Part shown: in pieces, positions 15,340-23,084 of the stretch
Layout: every line of letters starts with the position of its first letter
How positions within the stretch are numbered: position 1 is the first letter of the stretch
Assembly: GCA_964625175.1 (NCBI GenBank)
Contig: CAZVAO010000012.1
Coordinates: forward strand, 1 to 28,352
From: CAZVAO01 sp964625175
GTDB lineage: Bacteria > Bacillota > UBA994 > PWPR01
Reading direction: 5' to 3'
DNA length: 28,352 nt
Translations under genes and position numbers: made by a program
Notes under the pieces: model-generated
The model's database searches: none
Told to the model about the DNA's origin: nothing
Seen by the model: the letters and a program-made list of their open reading frames with translations, nothing else

Positions 15340-16176
15340 ATGACTAATTCCATCATTGAATGCAAAGATCTCTCATTTCATTATCCAAACGATGACGATC
15401 AACTGGTTCTCAAGAACATTAATTTAAGCATTAAGCGCGGAGAATTTATTGGAATCATTGGTGCCAATGGTTCTGGAAAATCAACACTTGCTAAGATGTT
15501 TAATGCTTTGCTCTTGCCTACAAAAGGACAGGTAATAGTTAATAATCTCAATACAGCTGATGAAGCGAACACCTTCACTATTCGGCAACAAGTTGGCATG
15601 GTATTTCAGAATCCTGACAACCAGATTGTCGCTACAATCGTTGAAGAGGACGTGGCCTTTGGCCCAGAGAACATCGGATATTCCCCTGCTGAAATTCGCA
15701 GGCGGGTCGATGAAGCACTAGCAGCTGTACATTTGACAGAGTATAGTTTACACGCACCCCACTTGTTGTCAGGTGGCCAAAAACAGCGGCTGGCTATTGC
15801 GGGTGTGCTGGCTATTGCACCGCAAGTCATCATTTTCGATGAATCTACAGCTATGTTAGACCCACTTGGGCGACATGAAGTACTAGAGGCAATCGACCAA
15901 CTTCATCAACAAGGGATAACGATTGTGATGATTACGCATCATATGCAAGAAGTGAATCGTACCAATCGCGTACTCGTCATGTCTGAAGGAGAAATCGTCT
16001 TGGAAGATACACCAAGAGGTATTTTTAGTCGTGGAAAAAAATTGCAACAGTATGGTTTGGATATTCCGCAAATAACAGGACTCGCTTTAGAGTTAAAAGA
16101 TCAGGGTTTAGATATTCCCCGTGATGTATTGACGATTAATGAGATGGTGGAGCTATTATGTCAGTTAAGATCATAA
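15340..16176 (+). CDS. ecfA1: ECF transporter ATPase EcfA1 (CbiO-type)
   Basis: EcfA1 is one of two ATPases of the energy-coupling factor module that powers uptake of vitamins or metal ions by separate S components. The product is 278 aa. It has Walker A GANGSGKST (41-49), the Q-loop at Gln90 (FQNPDNQ), signature LSGGQ (143-147), Walker B/catalytic Glu in FDES (Glu168, with Ser where Pro is usual) and switch His200 (THH). The start ATG 15340 has only a weak SD (GAGGT). It overlaps ecfA2 by 19 nt. No S-component gene is nearby, so this is a shared group II module (inference). Confidence 0.95.
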   Translation: MTNSIIECKDLSFHYPNDDDQLVLKNINLSIKRGEFIGIIGANGSGKSTLAKMFNALLLPTKGQVIVNNLNTADEANTFTIRQQVGMVFQNPDNQIVATIVEEDVAFGPENIGYSPAEIRRRVDEALAAVHLTEYSLHAPHLLSGGQKQRLAIAGVLAIAPQVIIFDESTAMLDPLGRHEVLEAIDQLHQQGITIVMITHHMQEVNRTNRVLVMSEGEIVLEDTPRGIFSRGKKLQQYGLDIPQITGLALELKDQGLDIPRDVLTINEMVELLCQLRS

Positions 16177-17015
16177 ATTTAGAACATATATTTAGTCCAG
16201 GAACACCTTTTGAGACCATGGCTTTGCGCAATATAAATTTGGAAATTGCCGATAATTCGCTAACGGCTATTATCGGTCAAACAGGCTCAGGAAAATCAAC
16301 ACTTATTCAACATTTTAATGGGCTGATGCTACCGACTACGGGTGAAGTATTCGTCAATGGCCTTGATACCCGTAACAAAAAAGAGCGCCATCAGATCCGT
16401 TCCCAGGTCGGTATTGTTTTTCAGTATCCAGAGCATCAACTTTTTGAGGAGACTGTAGAAGCAGATATTTGTTTTGGACCTAAGAATATGGGAATCACTG
16501 GTGATGCATTACAACAGAGATTGAAAAAAGCACTTCAAGCGGTTAGCTTACCTGAGACGATTTTATCAGAGTCGCCATTTGACCTGAGTGGTGGTCAGAT
16601 GCGCCGCGTAGCAATTGCCGGAGTTTTAGCTATGGAACCGGAGATTTTGGTCTTAGATGAACCAACAGCAGGGCTCGATCCAGTTGCCCGGCGGTCAATA
16701 CTCAATATGATTGATCGTATTAGAGATAATAAGGATATTACAATTATTTTAGTTACCCATGACATGGAGGAAGTTGCCCAATATGCAAACCGTGTTATTG
16801 TCATGAATAAGGGTCTGATTGCACTTGATGGAACACCGCGTGAAGTATTTGCTGCGACGGAGCTATTAAGGGAAATAGGGCTCGATGTTCCCCCAATCAC
16901 CGCACTATTTCAGCAATTGCGCAGTAAGGGATGGGATCTTCCTGAAGTCGTTTTGACTATAGAGGAAGCCAGTATGCACCTTAGTAAAGCGCTGGGGGTG
17001 ACCAGAAATGCTTAA
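16158..17015 (+). CDS. ecfA2: ECF transporter ATPase EcfA2 (CbiO-type)
   Basis: EcfA2 is the second, asymmetric ATPase partner of the ECF module at the inner face of the membrane. The product is 285 aa. It has Walker A GQTGSGKST (40-48), Gln89 in FQYPEHQ, LSGGQ (143-147), Walker B VLDEPT with Glu168, and switch His in VTHDMEEVA. The FQYPEHQLFEETV region is characteristic of EcfA2 rather than EcfA1. The start lies inside ecfA1, with GGTGGAG as SD, and the end overlaps ecfT by 8 nt, a sign of tight translational coupling. Confidence 0.95.
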   Translation: MSVKIINLEHIFSPGTPFETMALRNINLEIADNSLTAIIGQTGSGKSTLIQHFNGLMLPTTGEVFVNGLDTRNKKERHQIRSQVGIVFQYPEHQLFEETVEADICFGPKNMGITGDALQQRLKKALQAVSLPETILSESPFDLSGGQMRRVAIAGVLAMEPEILVLDEPTAGLDPVARRSILNMIDRIRDNKDITIILVTHDMEEVAQYANRVIVMNKGLIALDGTPREVFAATELLREIGLDVPPITALFQQLRSKGWDLPEVVLTIEEASMHLSKALGVTRNA

Positions 17016-17814
17016 TAATATTACGTTTGGGCAATTTATGCCTGGAGATTCTTTTATTCATAAGCTCGATCCTCGTGTTAAAATCATGCTAACAATCTTA
17101 TTCGTCGTTATCCTCTTTGTCGCAAAGGGTCCTTTTGCCTATATAGCGGTTACAATCTTCACTGGCATGATGATTCTGACCTCAGAAGTTGGAGTTAAAA
17201 CTGTTCTACGCGGGCTACGACCTCTTTTCATCATCATTTTCCTGACAGTTATTTTGAATGCCTTTTTCATCCAAGATGGTGAAGTTCTGTTCTCAGTAGG
17301 AAAATTTGAAGTTTACGATGAGGGTTTTTATTTCGGATTATATATGGCGATGCGCCTAATGCTACTCATCACGTTCACATCGCTCTTAACCCTAACCACA
17401 TCACCCATTTCTTTAACGGATGGGATTGAGCACCTATTGCGGCCCTTTAAAAGGATCGGTGTTCCGGCTCATGAGCTGGCAATGATGATGACAATCGCAT
17501 TGCGGTTTATACCTACCCTTTTAGAGGAAGCTCAGAAGATTATGAAGGCACAGCAATCGCGAGGCGCCAATTTTGAATCTGGCTCCTTGATCCAGCGCGC
17601 TAAAGCGATGATGCCTCTGTTAGTTCCTTTGTTTATTAGTGCATTTCGGCGCGCAGATGATTTAGCTATGGCCATGGAGGCTCGTTGTTATCAGGGCGGT
17701 GAGGGTCGTACTAGGATGAAAATATTAAAAATTGCAACCGTTGATGTTGTCGCTTCAGCAATTATGATGGCCTTCTGTGCGGGGATTATTTACATGAGAG
17801 TTCTGGGCATATGA
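17008..17814 (+). CDS. ecfT: ECF transporter transmembrane protein EcfT
   Basis: EcfT is the membrane scaffold that joins the two ATPases to exchangeable substrate-binding S proteins. The product is 268 aa with several hydrophobic segments (about 25-60, 70-85, 105-130 and C-terminal 240-262). The two coupling-helix motifs are present: QQSRGANF near residue 185 and AMEARCYQGG near residue 227, matching the family's paired A-R-x signatures. It overlaps ecfA2 by 8 nt and truA by 4 nt (ATGA). The gene order A1-A2-T is standard for Firmicutes. Confidence 0.94.
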   Translation: MLNNITFGQFMPGDSFIHKLDPRVKIMLTILFVVILFVAKGPFAYIAVTIFTGMMILTSEVGVKTVLRGLRPLFIIIFLTVILNAFFIQDGEVLFSVGKFEVYDEGFYFGLYMAMRLMLLITFTSLLTLTTSPISLTDGIEHLLRPFKRIGVPAHELAMMMTIALRFIPTLLEEAQKIMKAQQSRGANFESGSLIQRAKAMMPLLVPLFISAFRRADDLAMAMEARCYQGGEGRTRMKILKIATVDVVASAIMMAFCAGIIYMRVLGI

Positions 17815-18560
17815 GAAAACTACTGCTAGCAGTGAGTTATGATGGCACTGACTTCCACGGATGGCAACGTCAAGTTGATAACCGGACTGTTCAACAGGAA
17901 TTAGAGGAGCAGCTCTCAGCTTTGAATGGAAAGCCAACGACTGTAGTTGGAGCGAGTCGCACGGATGCAGGTGTGCATGCCTTTGATCAGCAGGCCGTAT
18001 TTAAAACGGCTATTAATATCCCTGCAGAACGGGTACCCTTAGCACTTAATTCGAAGTTGCCGAGTGATATCATTATTAAAAGTTGTCGCGAAGTCGACTT
18101 GGACTTCCATCCGCGCTATCATGCTACTGGCAAGCTTTATAGCTATACAATCAACAATACCTTGGTTAATGATTTTAGACGCAGCCGATTCAGCTGGTAT
18201 CTACCTAGAAACCTTGATCTTGAAGCGATGCGTCAAGCAGCAAATTACTTTGTCGGTCAACACGATTTTGCGGCCTTTTGTGCTGCAGGTAGCCAAGTGA
18301 ATAGTACGATACGTGAAATTTACTCACTGACACTTAAGCAAGATCACGATGGTTACCTCGTTATCAACTATCATGGCAATGGTTTCCTTTATAAAATGGT
18401 GAGAATTATTACAGGAACGTTAGTAGATATTGGCCGTGGAAAATTCGCATCATCCCATGCAGCAGCAGCTCTTGCAAGCCTAGATCGACGATTGGCCATG
18501 CATACAGCACCGCCTATGGGGCTTTGTTTAGAAAAAGTGTATTTTGATACTAAAAGGTAA
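17811..18560 (+). CDS. truA: tRNA pseudouridine(38-40) synthase TruA
   Basis: TruA isomerises uridines 38-40 in the anticodon stem-loop of many tRNAs. The product is 249 aa. The catalytic aspartate is Asp52 in SRTDAGVHA, preceded by the N-terminal SYDGTDFHGWQRQ. The C-terminal half shows RYHATGKLYSYTI and GFLYKMVRIITGTLVDIGRG. Its ATG overlaps the ecfT stop in ATGA. ecfT-truA-rplM-rpsI is a common Firmicute order, but here a strong promoter separates truA from rplM. Confidence 0.96.
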   Translation: MRKLLLAVSYDGTDFHGWQRQVDNRTVQQELEEQLSALNGKPTTVVGASRTDAGVHAFDQQAVFKTAINIPAERVPLALNSKLPSDIIIKSCREVDLDFHPRYHATGKLYSYTINNTLVNDFRRSRFSWYLPRNLDLEAMRQAANYFVGQHDFAAFCAAGSQVNSTIREIYSLTLKQDHDGYLVINYHGNGFLYKMVRIITGTLVDIGRGKFASSHAAAALASLDRRLAMHTAPPMGLCLEKVYFDTKR

Positions 18561-18569
18561 TGATGTATC

Positions 18570-18598
18570 TTGACTTATAGGGGTTAACCCTATATAAT
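18570..18598 (+). promoter_or_regulatory. Sigma-A promoter of rplM-rpsI with internal GGGTTAACCC dyad
   Basis: TTGACT (18570-18575) and TATAAT (18593-18598) are separated by exactly 17 nt, near consensus for the housekeeping sigma factor. The spacer contains the perfect 10-bp palindrome GGGTTAACCC (18581-18590), flanked by TATA-like sequence on both sides. Transcription would start near 18605, giving a leader of about 80 nt before rplM. The palindrome could be an operator, but no repressor can be named. Confidence 0.8.
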
Positions 18599-18609
18599 AG
18601 CTGATGTGT

Positions 18610-18652
18610 CTTTAATCACGATTGTTTCCGCCCCGTTACAATTTTGATGAAG
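18610..18652 (+). ncRNA. Candidate L13 leader (rplM autoregulatory RNA element)
   Basis: A long imperfect hairpin lies just after the predicted start site. CTT (18610-18612) pairs with AAG (18650-18652), ATCA (18615-18618) with TGAT (18645-18648), and ATTGT (18621-18625) with ACAAT (18638-18642). It closes a 12-nt loop with core TTCCGCCCCG. Position, size and the pyrimidine/GCC-rich loop resemble the L13 leader described upstream of rplM in low-GC Gram-positives, which is thought to bind L13 and repress rplM-rpsI. The match is from memory of the family and not from a covariance search. Confidence 0.6.
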
Positions 18653-18686
18653 TATATAATTGAAAATGAACAAAGGAGGGACGACC

Positions 18687-19121
18687 ATGCGTACTTATAT
18701 GGCTAAGCCTAATGAAATAGAGCAGAAGTGGTATGTAGTGGACGTTGCCGGTAAAACTCTCGGCCGAGTGGCTACAGAGATTGCTACAATTTTACGCGGC
18801 AAACACAAACCAGAATTTACCCCCCACGTTGATACAGGGGACTTCGTGATCGTACTAAATGCAGAGAAGATTGTTTTAACTGGTCATAAATGGGAACAAA
18901 AAGAGTTTCAACGTTTCTCTGGTTATCCAGGTGGTTTAAAGAGGATCAAATATGGCGAGTTTATTAAAACTCATCCTGAAATGATCGTTACTAAAGCTGT
19001 TAAGGGAATGTTACCCAAGAATAAACTTGGCCGTCAAATGCTCAAGAAGCTCAAAGTTTATACTGGTGCAGAGCATCCTCATCAAGCGCAACAACCCGCA
19101 GTTTGGGAATTGCGACAATAG
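18687..19121 (+). CDS. rplM: 50S ribosomal protein L13
   Basis: L13 is an early-assembly large-subunit protein. I use ATG 18687 (MRTYMAKPNEIEQKW, 144 aa; B. subtilis 145) because AAAGGAGGG lies just upstream. An in-frame ATG at 18660 would place the SD inside the coding region. Conserved parts are WYVVDVAGKTLGRVATEIA, FVIVLNAEKIVLTG and MLPKNKLGRQMLKKLKVY. It is transcribed with rpsI from its own promoter and leader. Confidence 0.97.
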   Translation: MRTYMAKPNEIEQKWYVVDVAGKTLGRVATEIATILRGKHKPEFTPHVDTGDFVIVLNAEKIVLTGHKWEQKEFQRFSGYPGGLKRIKYGEFIKTHPEMIVTKAVKGMLPKNKLGRQMLKKLKVYTGAEHPHQAQQPAVWELRQ

Positions 19122-19141
19122 GATAGGAGGAATAGCATATT

Positions 19142-19540
19142 ATGGCACAACAATTACAATATCTTGGAACAGGTCGCCGTAAAACGGCAGTCGCACGTGT
19201 TCGTCTAGTACCTGGTAATGGAAAAATTTTTATCAACAAACGCAACATCGACGAGTATTTCGGTTTGGACACTTTGAAAGTTATTGTTCGTCAACCATTG
19301 GAATTAACTAAAACAACGAGTATGTATGATGTATTAGTGAATGTTCATGGTGGTGGATTTTCTGGACAAGCTGGTGCAATCCGACACGGTATCGCTCGTG
19401 CTTTGATTCAAGCAGACAAAGATAGCTTCCGCAAACCTTTGAAAAAAGCTGGATTCTTAACACGTGACTCACGTATGGTTGAGCGCAAGAAGCCTGGTCT
19501 TAAAAAAGCCCGTCGTGCTCCTCAGTTCTCAAAGCGTTAA
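19142..19540 (+). CDS. rpsI: 30S ribosomal protein S9
   Basis: S9 is a head protein whose C-terminal tail reaches P-site tRNA. The product is 132 aa. It has QYLGTGRRKTAVARVRLVPG, VNVHGGGFSGQAGAIRHGIA and the terminal KKARRAPQFSKR with the invariant final Lys-Arg. SD ATAGGAGG. The gene ends the short rplM operon and is followed 20 nt later by a strong terminator. Confidence 0.97.
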   Translation: MAQQLQYLGTGRRKTAVARVRLVPGNGKIFINKRNIDEYFGLDTLKVIVRQPLELTKTTSMYDVLVNVHGGGFSGQAGAIRHGIARALIQADKDSFRKPLKKAGFLTRDSRMVERKKPGLKKARRAPQFSKR

Positions 19541-19560
19541 GAATATTTATCAAAAATATA

Positions 19561-19595
19561 AAAACTGTTGGCAATTTGCTGACAGTTTTTTTATT
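19561..19595 (+). terminator. Intrinsic terminator of rplM-rpsI
   Basis: A 12-bp stem AAAACTGTTGGC (19561-19572) pairs with GCTGACAGTTTT (19578-19589), with two wobbles and an AATTT loop, and runs into a T-rich tract (TTTATT). It is a classic Rho-independent terminator. Confidence 0.9.
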
Positions 19596-19862
19596 GTATT
19601 GGTCGAACGGGTATTAAAGAACCCCCAATTTTTTTGGAGTAAACGAAGCGAGGTCGGACATCTTTTACCGTGTGGCTTCAATAGCAAACAACATATTTAT
19701 TGTAACGGCTAAGTGTGATATAATTTATTTTTAAGTTCAATGTAAAGATTGCGGATTTTTAGCGAACGCTACAGAGATATATTATAATAAAGCTTGTGAT
19801 TAGCAGGAAATTCACCAAAAATAGCCAACTACTTAAGTGAAGTATTTGAAGGAGGAACTATC
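19596..19862 (+). promoter_or_regulatory. Intergenic region upstream of the TPR gene with promoter elements
   Basis: The whole rpsI-TPR gap is 322 nt. After the rpsI terminator come several short inverted repeats: GGGT/ACCC at 19609-19624, CCAA/TTGG at 19625-19637, and GAAGC/GCTTC at 19645-19679. I cannot assign them to a known riboswitch. An extended -10 TGATATAAT (19716-19724) with a poor -35 (TTTATT, 19696-19701) is the best promoter. A second TATAAT lies at 19783-19788 without a good -35. A TACTT/AAGTA hairpin (19830-19844) precedes the SD GAAGGAGG. No coding frame is convincing. Confidence 0.45.
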
Positions 19863-21272
19863 GTGCCGAGTAAAACAGAACTTATGACGATTCTTGAGGA
19901 ACTCAAAAGCAAATTAGAAAAAGAGCCTGATAATGCCGCCTACTGGCATGATTTAGGGGTTGCTTATATGCATTTAGAGGAGTGGGATGTTGCACGCGAA
20001 CATCTTGAGCACTGTTTACAATTTTTGAAAGGTAAGGAAGCAGTAACTACTTATTATCATTTGGGAACAATTGCAGCTGAAACGGGTCTAATGAACGAGG
20101 CGATTGACTATTGGAATAAGGTCATTAAATTAGACCCCCATAATGTATTTGCCCATTACTCGATTGCTAAAGCCTACTTGTATCGTGAGATGTATGATGC
20201 GTCTATTATGCATTTGCGCAAGGCAGATCGCTATAACTCGAATCGTTCTTTAAAAATCATCTATCAAACACTGGCTCAAGCCTACACGCTAAAAGGGGAA
20301 TATGATGAGGCCCGCAAGACGTGGGAAAAGGTTTTGCTGATTGATCCTCAGGACCTTGCAACAATCCATGAATTAAGTATGTTGATGCTGCATATGGGAG
20401 ATATGGCCGAAGCAGTAGCGTACTGTGAAAAAGAGTTAGCAGCAGGTGGCAAGAATCCTGCGATTTATTATAATTGTGGTTTAGCGCATTTAAGTCAAGA
20501 TCACTATGACGAGGCTTTAGAAAATTTCAATAAAGCAATCGCTAACGGTATGACAGATATCAATATCAAAGTGAATATTGGTGAGGTTTATGCGCGACAA
20601 GGAAACTTCGAAGAGGCTATTAGGTCTTGGGAAGAAGTTCTATTAGAGGATCCTCAGAATATCCATGCCAGCTATAATATTGGTATGATTCTCTACGAGT
20701 GTGGTCTTTATGAGCGGGCGATTCAAGCATGGCGCAAAACCTTAGCCATTAAGCAAGATTACTTGCCCGCAATCGTTAGCAGCGGATCCGCTCATCTTGT
20801 TTTAAAGGATTACACAAAAGCAAATCAGTTTATGGCGATCGCCAAAGAATTAGCCCCCAAGAATGCAGCAATCCGCGGCAATTTGGCAGAAATACTACTT
20901 TATATGAATCAGGCAGAGGATGCTTTAGAAGAAGCACTCCAGGCTGCTATTCTTCAGGAAACAAACCCACTTGCCTATGTGTTAGCCGCCTGCGCTTACT
21001 CAATGTTGAAGCAGTGGGAAGAAGCAGCAATTGCTTTTGAGCAGGCCTATGAGCTGGATCAGAATGTTTTCATGTTGACTTATAATATTATTAGTCAAAA
21101 AATCAGTGAGAAAGATTGGCAGCAGATTCAAGAACACCAATCAGAACCTGCTATGATCGCGACAATTAAAAAAATAATCGCCCAGGAGCAGGCTCTTGAT
21201 GATGAAAAAAAGGAAGCAGTTGCAAATAAGGGGATGGCCGATTTATTAAGTCGATTATTGCGCAGGAAATAA
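19863..21272 (+). CDS. Tetratricopeptide repeat protein, function unknown
   Basis: The 469-aa product has no signal peptide or membrane helix, so it is probably cytosolic. About ten TPR-like units run from residue 18 to about 415, for example AYWHDLGVAYMHLEEWDVAR, YYHLGTIAAETGLMNEAIDY and HASYNIGMILYECGLYERAI. A Lys/Glu-rich helical tail follows (DDEKKEAVANKGMADLLSRL). TPRs mediate protein-protein contacts; no catalytic domain is seen. The start is GTG 19863 with SD AAGGAGG. It stands alone between the rpsI terminator and cdaA, 54 nt upstream of cdaA. A role linked to cell-wall or c-di-AMP physiology is only a guess from neighbourhood. Confidence 0.9.
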   Translation: MPSKTELMTILEELKSKLEKEPDNAAYWHDLGVAYMHLEEWDVAREHLEHCLQFLKGKEAVTTYYHLGTIAAETGLMNEAIDYWNKVIKLDPHNVFAHYSIAKAYLYREMYDASIMHLRKADRYNSNRSLKIIYQTLAQAYTLKGEYDEARKTWEKVLLIDPQDLATIHELSMLMLHMGDMAEAVAYCEKELAAGGKNPAIYYNCGLAHLSQDHYDEALENFNKAIANGMTDINIKVNIGEVYARQGNFEEAIRSWEEVLLEDPQNIHASYNIGMILYECGLYERAIQAWRKTLAIKQDYLPAIVSSGSAHLVLKDYTKANQFMAIAKELAPKNAAIRGNLAEILLYMNQAEDALEEALQAAILQETNPLAYVLAACAYSMLKQWEEAAIAFEQAYELDQNVFMLTYNIISQKISEKDWQQIQEHQSEPAMIATIKKIIAQEQALDDEKKEAVANKGMADLLSRLLRRK

Positions 21273-21326
21273 TTAGTCTTATTAGTAGATAATCTGTATA
21301 ATTAATGTTGAAAGTGAGGGTTGACT
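21273..21326 (+). promoter_or_regulatory. Possible promoter of cdaA-cdaR-glmM(-glmS)
   Basis: A perfect TATAAT (21297-21302) preceded by TG lies 25 nt before the cdaA ATG. The best -35 (TTAGTC at 21273-21278, 18-nt spacing) is weak. No terminator separates the TPR gene from cdaA, so read-through from the TPR gene is equally possible. SD: GTGAGGG at 21314-21320. Confidence 0.4.
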
Positions 21327-22163
21327 ATGGTATACGATTTTATCACGAGTGTTGTTCAAAATTTTAATATTATAGATATTCTAGATATTGTAATAGTGGC
21401 TTACATAATCTATCGTATCATTCTTATCTTTAGGCAAACACGAGCAGTCGCATTGATAAAAGGAATCTTAGCATTAGTCATCGTCACAATTATTGCTGAG
21501 ATTATCAATCTAACAACATTGAGTTGGTTATTAAATACTGTTTGGACAGTTGGGATCCTGGCGTTTGTGATTCTATTCCAACCTGAATTGCGTCGAGCAC
21601 TTGAGCAGTTTGGTCAGGGGGGGCTCCTTGCTCCTTTGAACAACTTCACGAAATCCATGTCTTCTAATAGTGAGGCCATCGATGAAGTGGTAAAAGCCGC
21701 TGCAGTTTTGTCTAAAAACAAAATTGGTGCTTTGATTGTTTGGGAGCGCAAGACGGGGATCCGAGACTATATCGAAACGGGTGTTCCAATTGACAGTATC
21801 GTCAGCAGTTCGCTCTTAATTAACATATTTATCCCCAACACCCCCCTGCATGATGGGGCCGTAATGATTCGCAATGGACGGGTAGTTGCTGCCGCATGCT
21901 ATCTGCCGCTTACTTCAAATAGTGATATTAGTGTTGAATTGGGCGCTCGCCATCGTTCTGCGCTAGGAATAACGGAGTGCTCAGATGCGTTAGTCATCGT
22001 TGTGTCTGAAGAAACAGGTGCGATATCCTTTGGGAGTGATGGGAAGTTGCAGCGCTTTTTAGACACGCGCATGCTTAAGGAAAAATTACGGAAAGCTTTA
22101 TTGGAAGAGCCCCAGGAGCACAGGCTTGGTCGTTTATGGAGGGGGTTCGATGATGGAAAGTAA
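21327..22163 (+). CDS. cdaA: Membrane diadenylate cyclase CdaA (DisA_N domain)
   Basis: CdaA condenses two ATP into c-di-AMP, an essential messenger for potassium and osmolyte balance and cell-wall integrity in Firmicutes. I take ATG 21327 (278 aa), 6 nt after GAGGG. TTG 21321 is in frame but less well placed. Three N-terminal membrane helices (about 18-35, 42-60, 66-84) precede the DAC domain. That domain has the catalytic motifs DGA (176-178, in LHDGAVMIRNG) and RHR (208-210, in GARHRSALGI). The domain order and length match the family. It overlaps cdaR by 14 nt. Confidence 0.96.
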   Translation: MVYDFITSVVQNFNIIDILDIVIVAYIIYRIILIFRQTRAVALIKGILALVIVTIIAEIINLTTLSWLLNTVWTVGILAFVILFQPELRRALEQFGQGGLLAPLNNFTKSMSSNSEAIDEVVKAAAVLSKNKIGALIVWERKTGIRDYIETGVPIDSIVSSSLLINIFIPNTPLHDGAVMIRNGRVVAAACYLPLTSNSDISVELGARHRSALGITECSDALVIVVSEETGAISFGSDGKLQRFLDTRMLKEKLRKALLEEPQEHRLGRLWRGFDDGK

Positions 22164-23064
22164 ACGTTTTAAAATCTCAGAAGATTTAATGTTAAAACTT
22201 ATGGCTATAGTATTGGCACTTGCATTATGGATTTATGTGCAAGCACAGCAGCCACAATTGCTGAATGAAATCCCGACGACGATTGAAGATGTCGCGGTAG
22301 ATTGGATAACTGATGATGGCTATATTGTTACAGCTTCTACGGATCAGTTTGCCGATGTGACTGTGCGGGGAACTGTAGGGATCATTAATGCTCTACAAAA
22401 AGGAGATATCAGTATTAGTGTAGATTTAGCTGGCTATGAAGCGGGGCAGTATACCGTAGCCTTGGTGCCCAGTATTCCTAATGGGCTTACTTTATATAAT
22501 GTGAATCCTTCAAATATAGATATTGTCATTGATGAATGGGTTACTCAGAAAATGGAACCGGTTTTAGATTTACAAAACCCATTAGCGGATGATTTGGTGG
22601 TTCAAAGGGTGGATGTAACGCCGGCTTCAGTAACAGTTGAAGGTATTGTTGGCGATGTTGAGAAAATCGATCGGTTAGTTCTACAATACGATCCAAACTC
22701 CATGCCGACCTACAATGAGAACATCAAGCCGATCGCCGTAGATGGTGATGGCAAGCAAATAGATTCTATTGTTGTCAATGGGTTTGTCGACTTTGAAGTG
22801 TATCTACTTAAAAAGATTTCCTTGCCGATTGAACCCGTCTTTAGCGGGGAGCTTGCCCCGGGACTTAAGTATGTCTTAGACCAATCTTTCATATCCGTAC
22901 TAGGGACCGAAGAGCAGCTAGCAAATATTGCAGCGATCCAAACAGCGGAGCTAGATCTAACGGATGTTGTAAGTGGTGATACAATAGAAGCCGAACTGCT
23001 TTTCCCTGATGGGGTAAGCGCTGAGAGTGCAGAGATCAAAACAGTCACCATTACATTTGAGTAG
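22150..23064 (+). CDS. cdaR: CdaA regulator CdaR (YbbR-domain protein)
   Basis: CdaR is a membrane-anchored extracytoplasmic protein that binds CdaA and modulates c-di-AMP synthesis. I choose ATG 22150 (MMESKRF, 304 aa), about 7 nt after GGAGG inside the end of cdaA. The frame from TTG 22126 is less likely. A single N-terminal membrane helix is at about residues 14-31 (MLKLMAIVLALALWIYVQAQ). Three or so YbbR beta-repeats follow, with motifs such as ISVDLAGYEAGQYTVALVPS and ALQKGD. The cdaA-cdaR-glmM order is a conserved Firmicute synteny. Confidence 0.93.
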   Translation: MMESKRFKISEDLMLKLMAIVLALALWIYVQAQQPQLLNEIPTTIEDVAVDWITDDGYIVTASTDQFADVTVRGTVGIINALQKGDISISVDLAGYEAGQYTVALVPSIPNGLTLYNVNPSNIDIVIDEWVTQKMEPVLDLQNPLADDLVVQRVDVTPASVTVEGIVGDVEKIDRLVLQYDPNSMPTYNENIKPIAVDGDGKQIDSIVVNGFVDFEVYLLKKISLPIEPVFSGELAPGLKYVLDQSFISVLGTEEQLANIAAIQTAELDLTDVVSGDTIEAELLFPDGVSAESAEIKTVTITFE

Positions 23065-23084
23065 TCATGGAGGGTAATGAACCT

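Noticed and set aside
18581..18590. GGGTTAACCC as a truA terminator
   Set aside because: The palindrome has no loop and no U-tract, and it sits inside a near-consensus promoter spacer.
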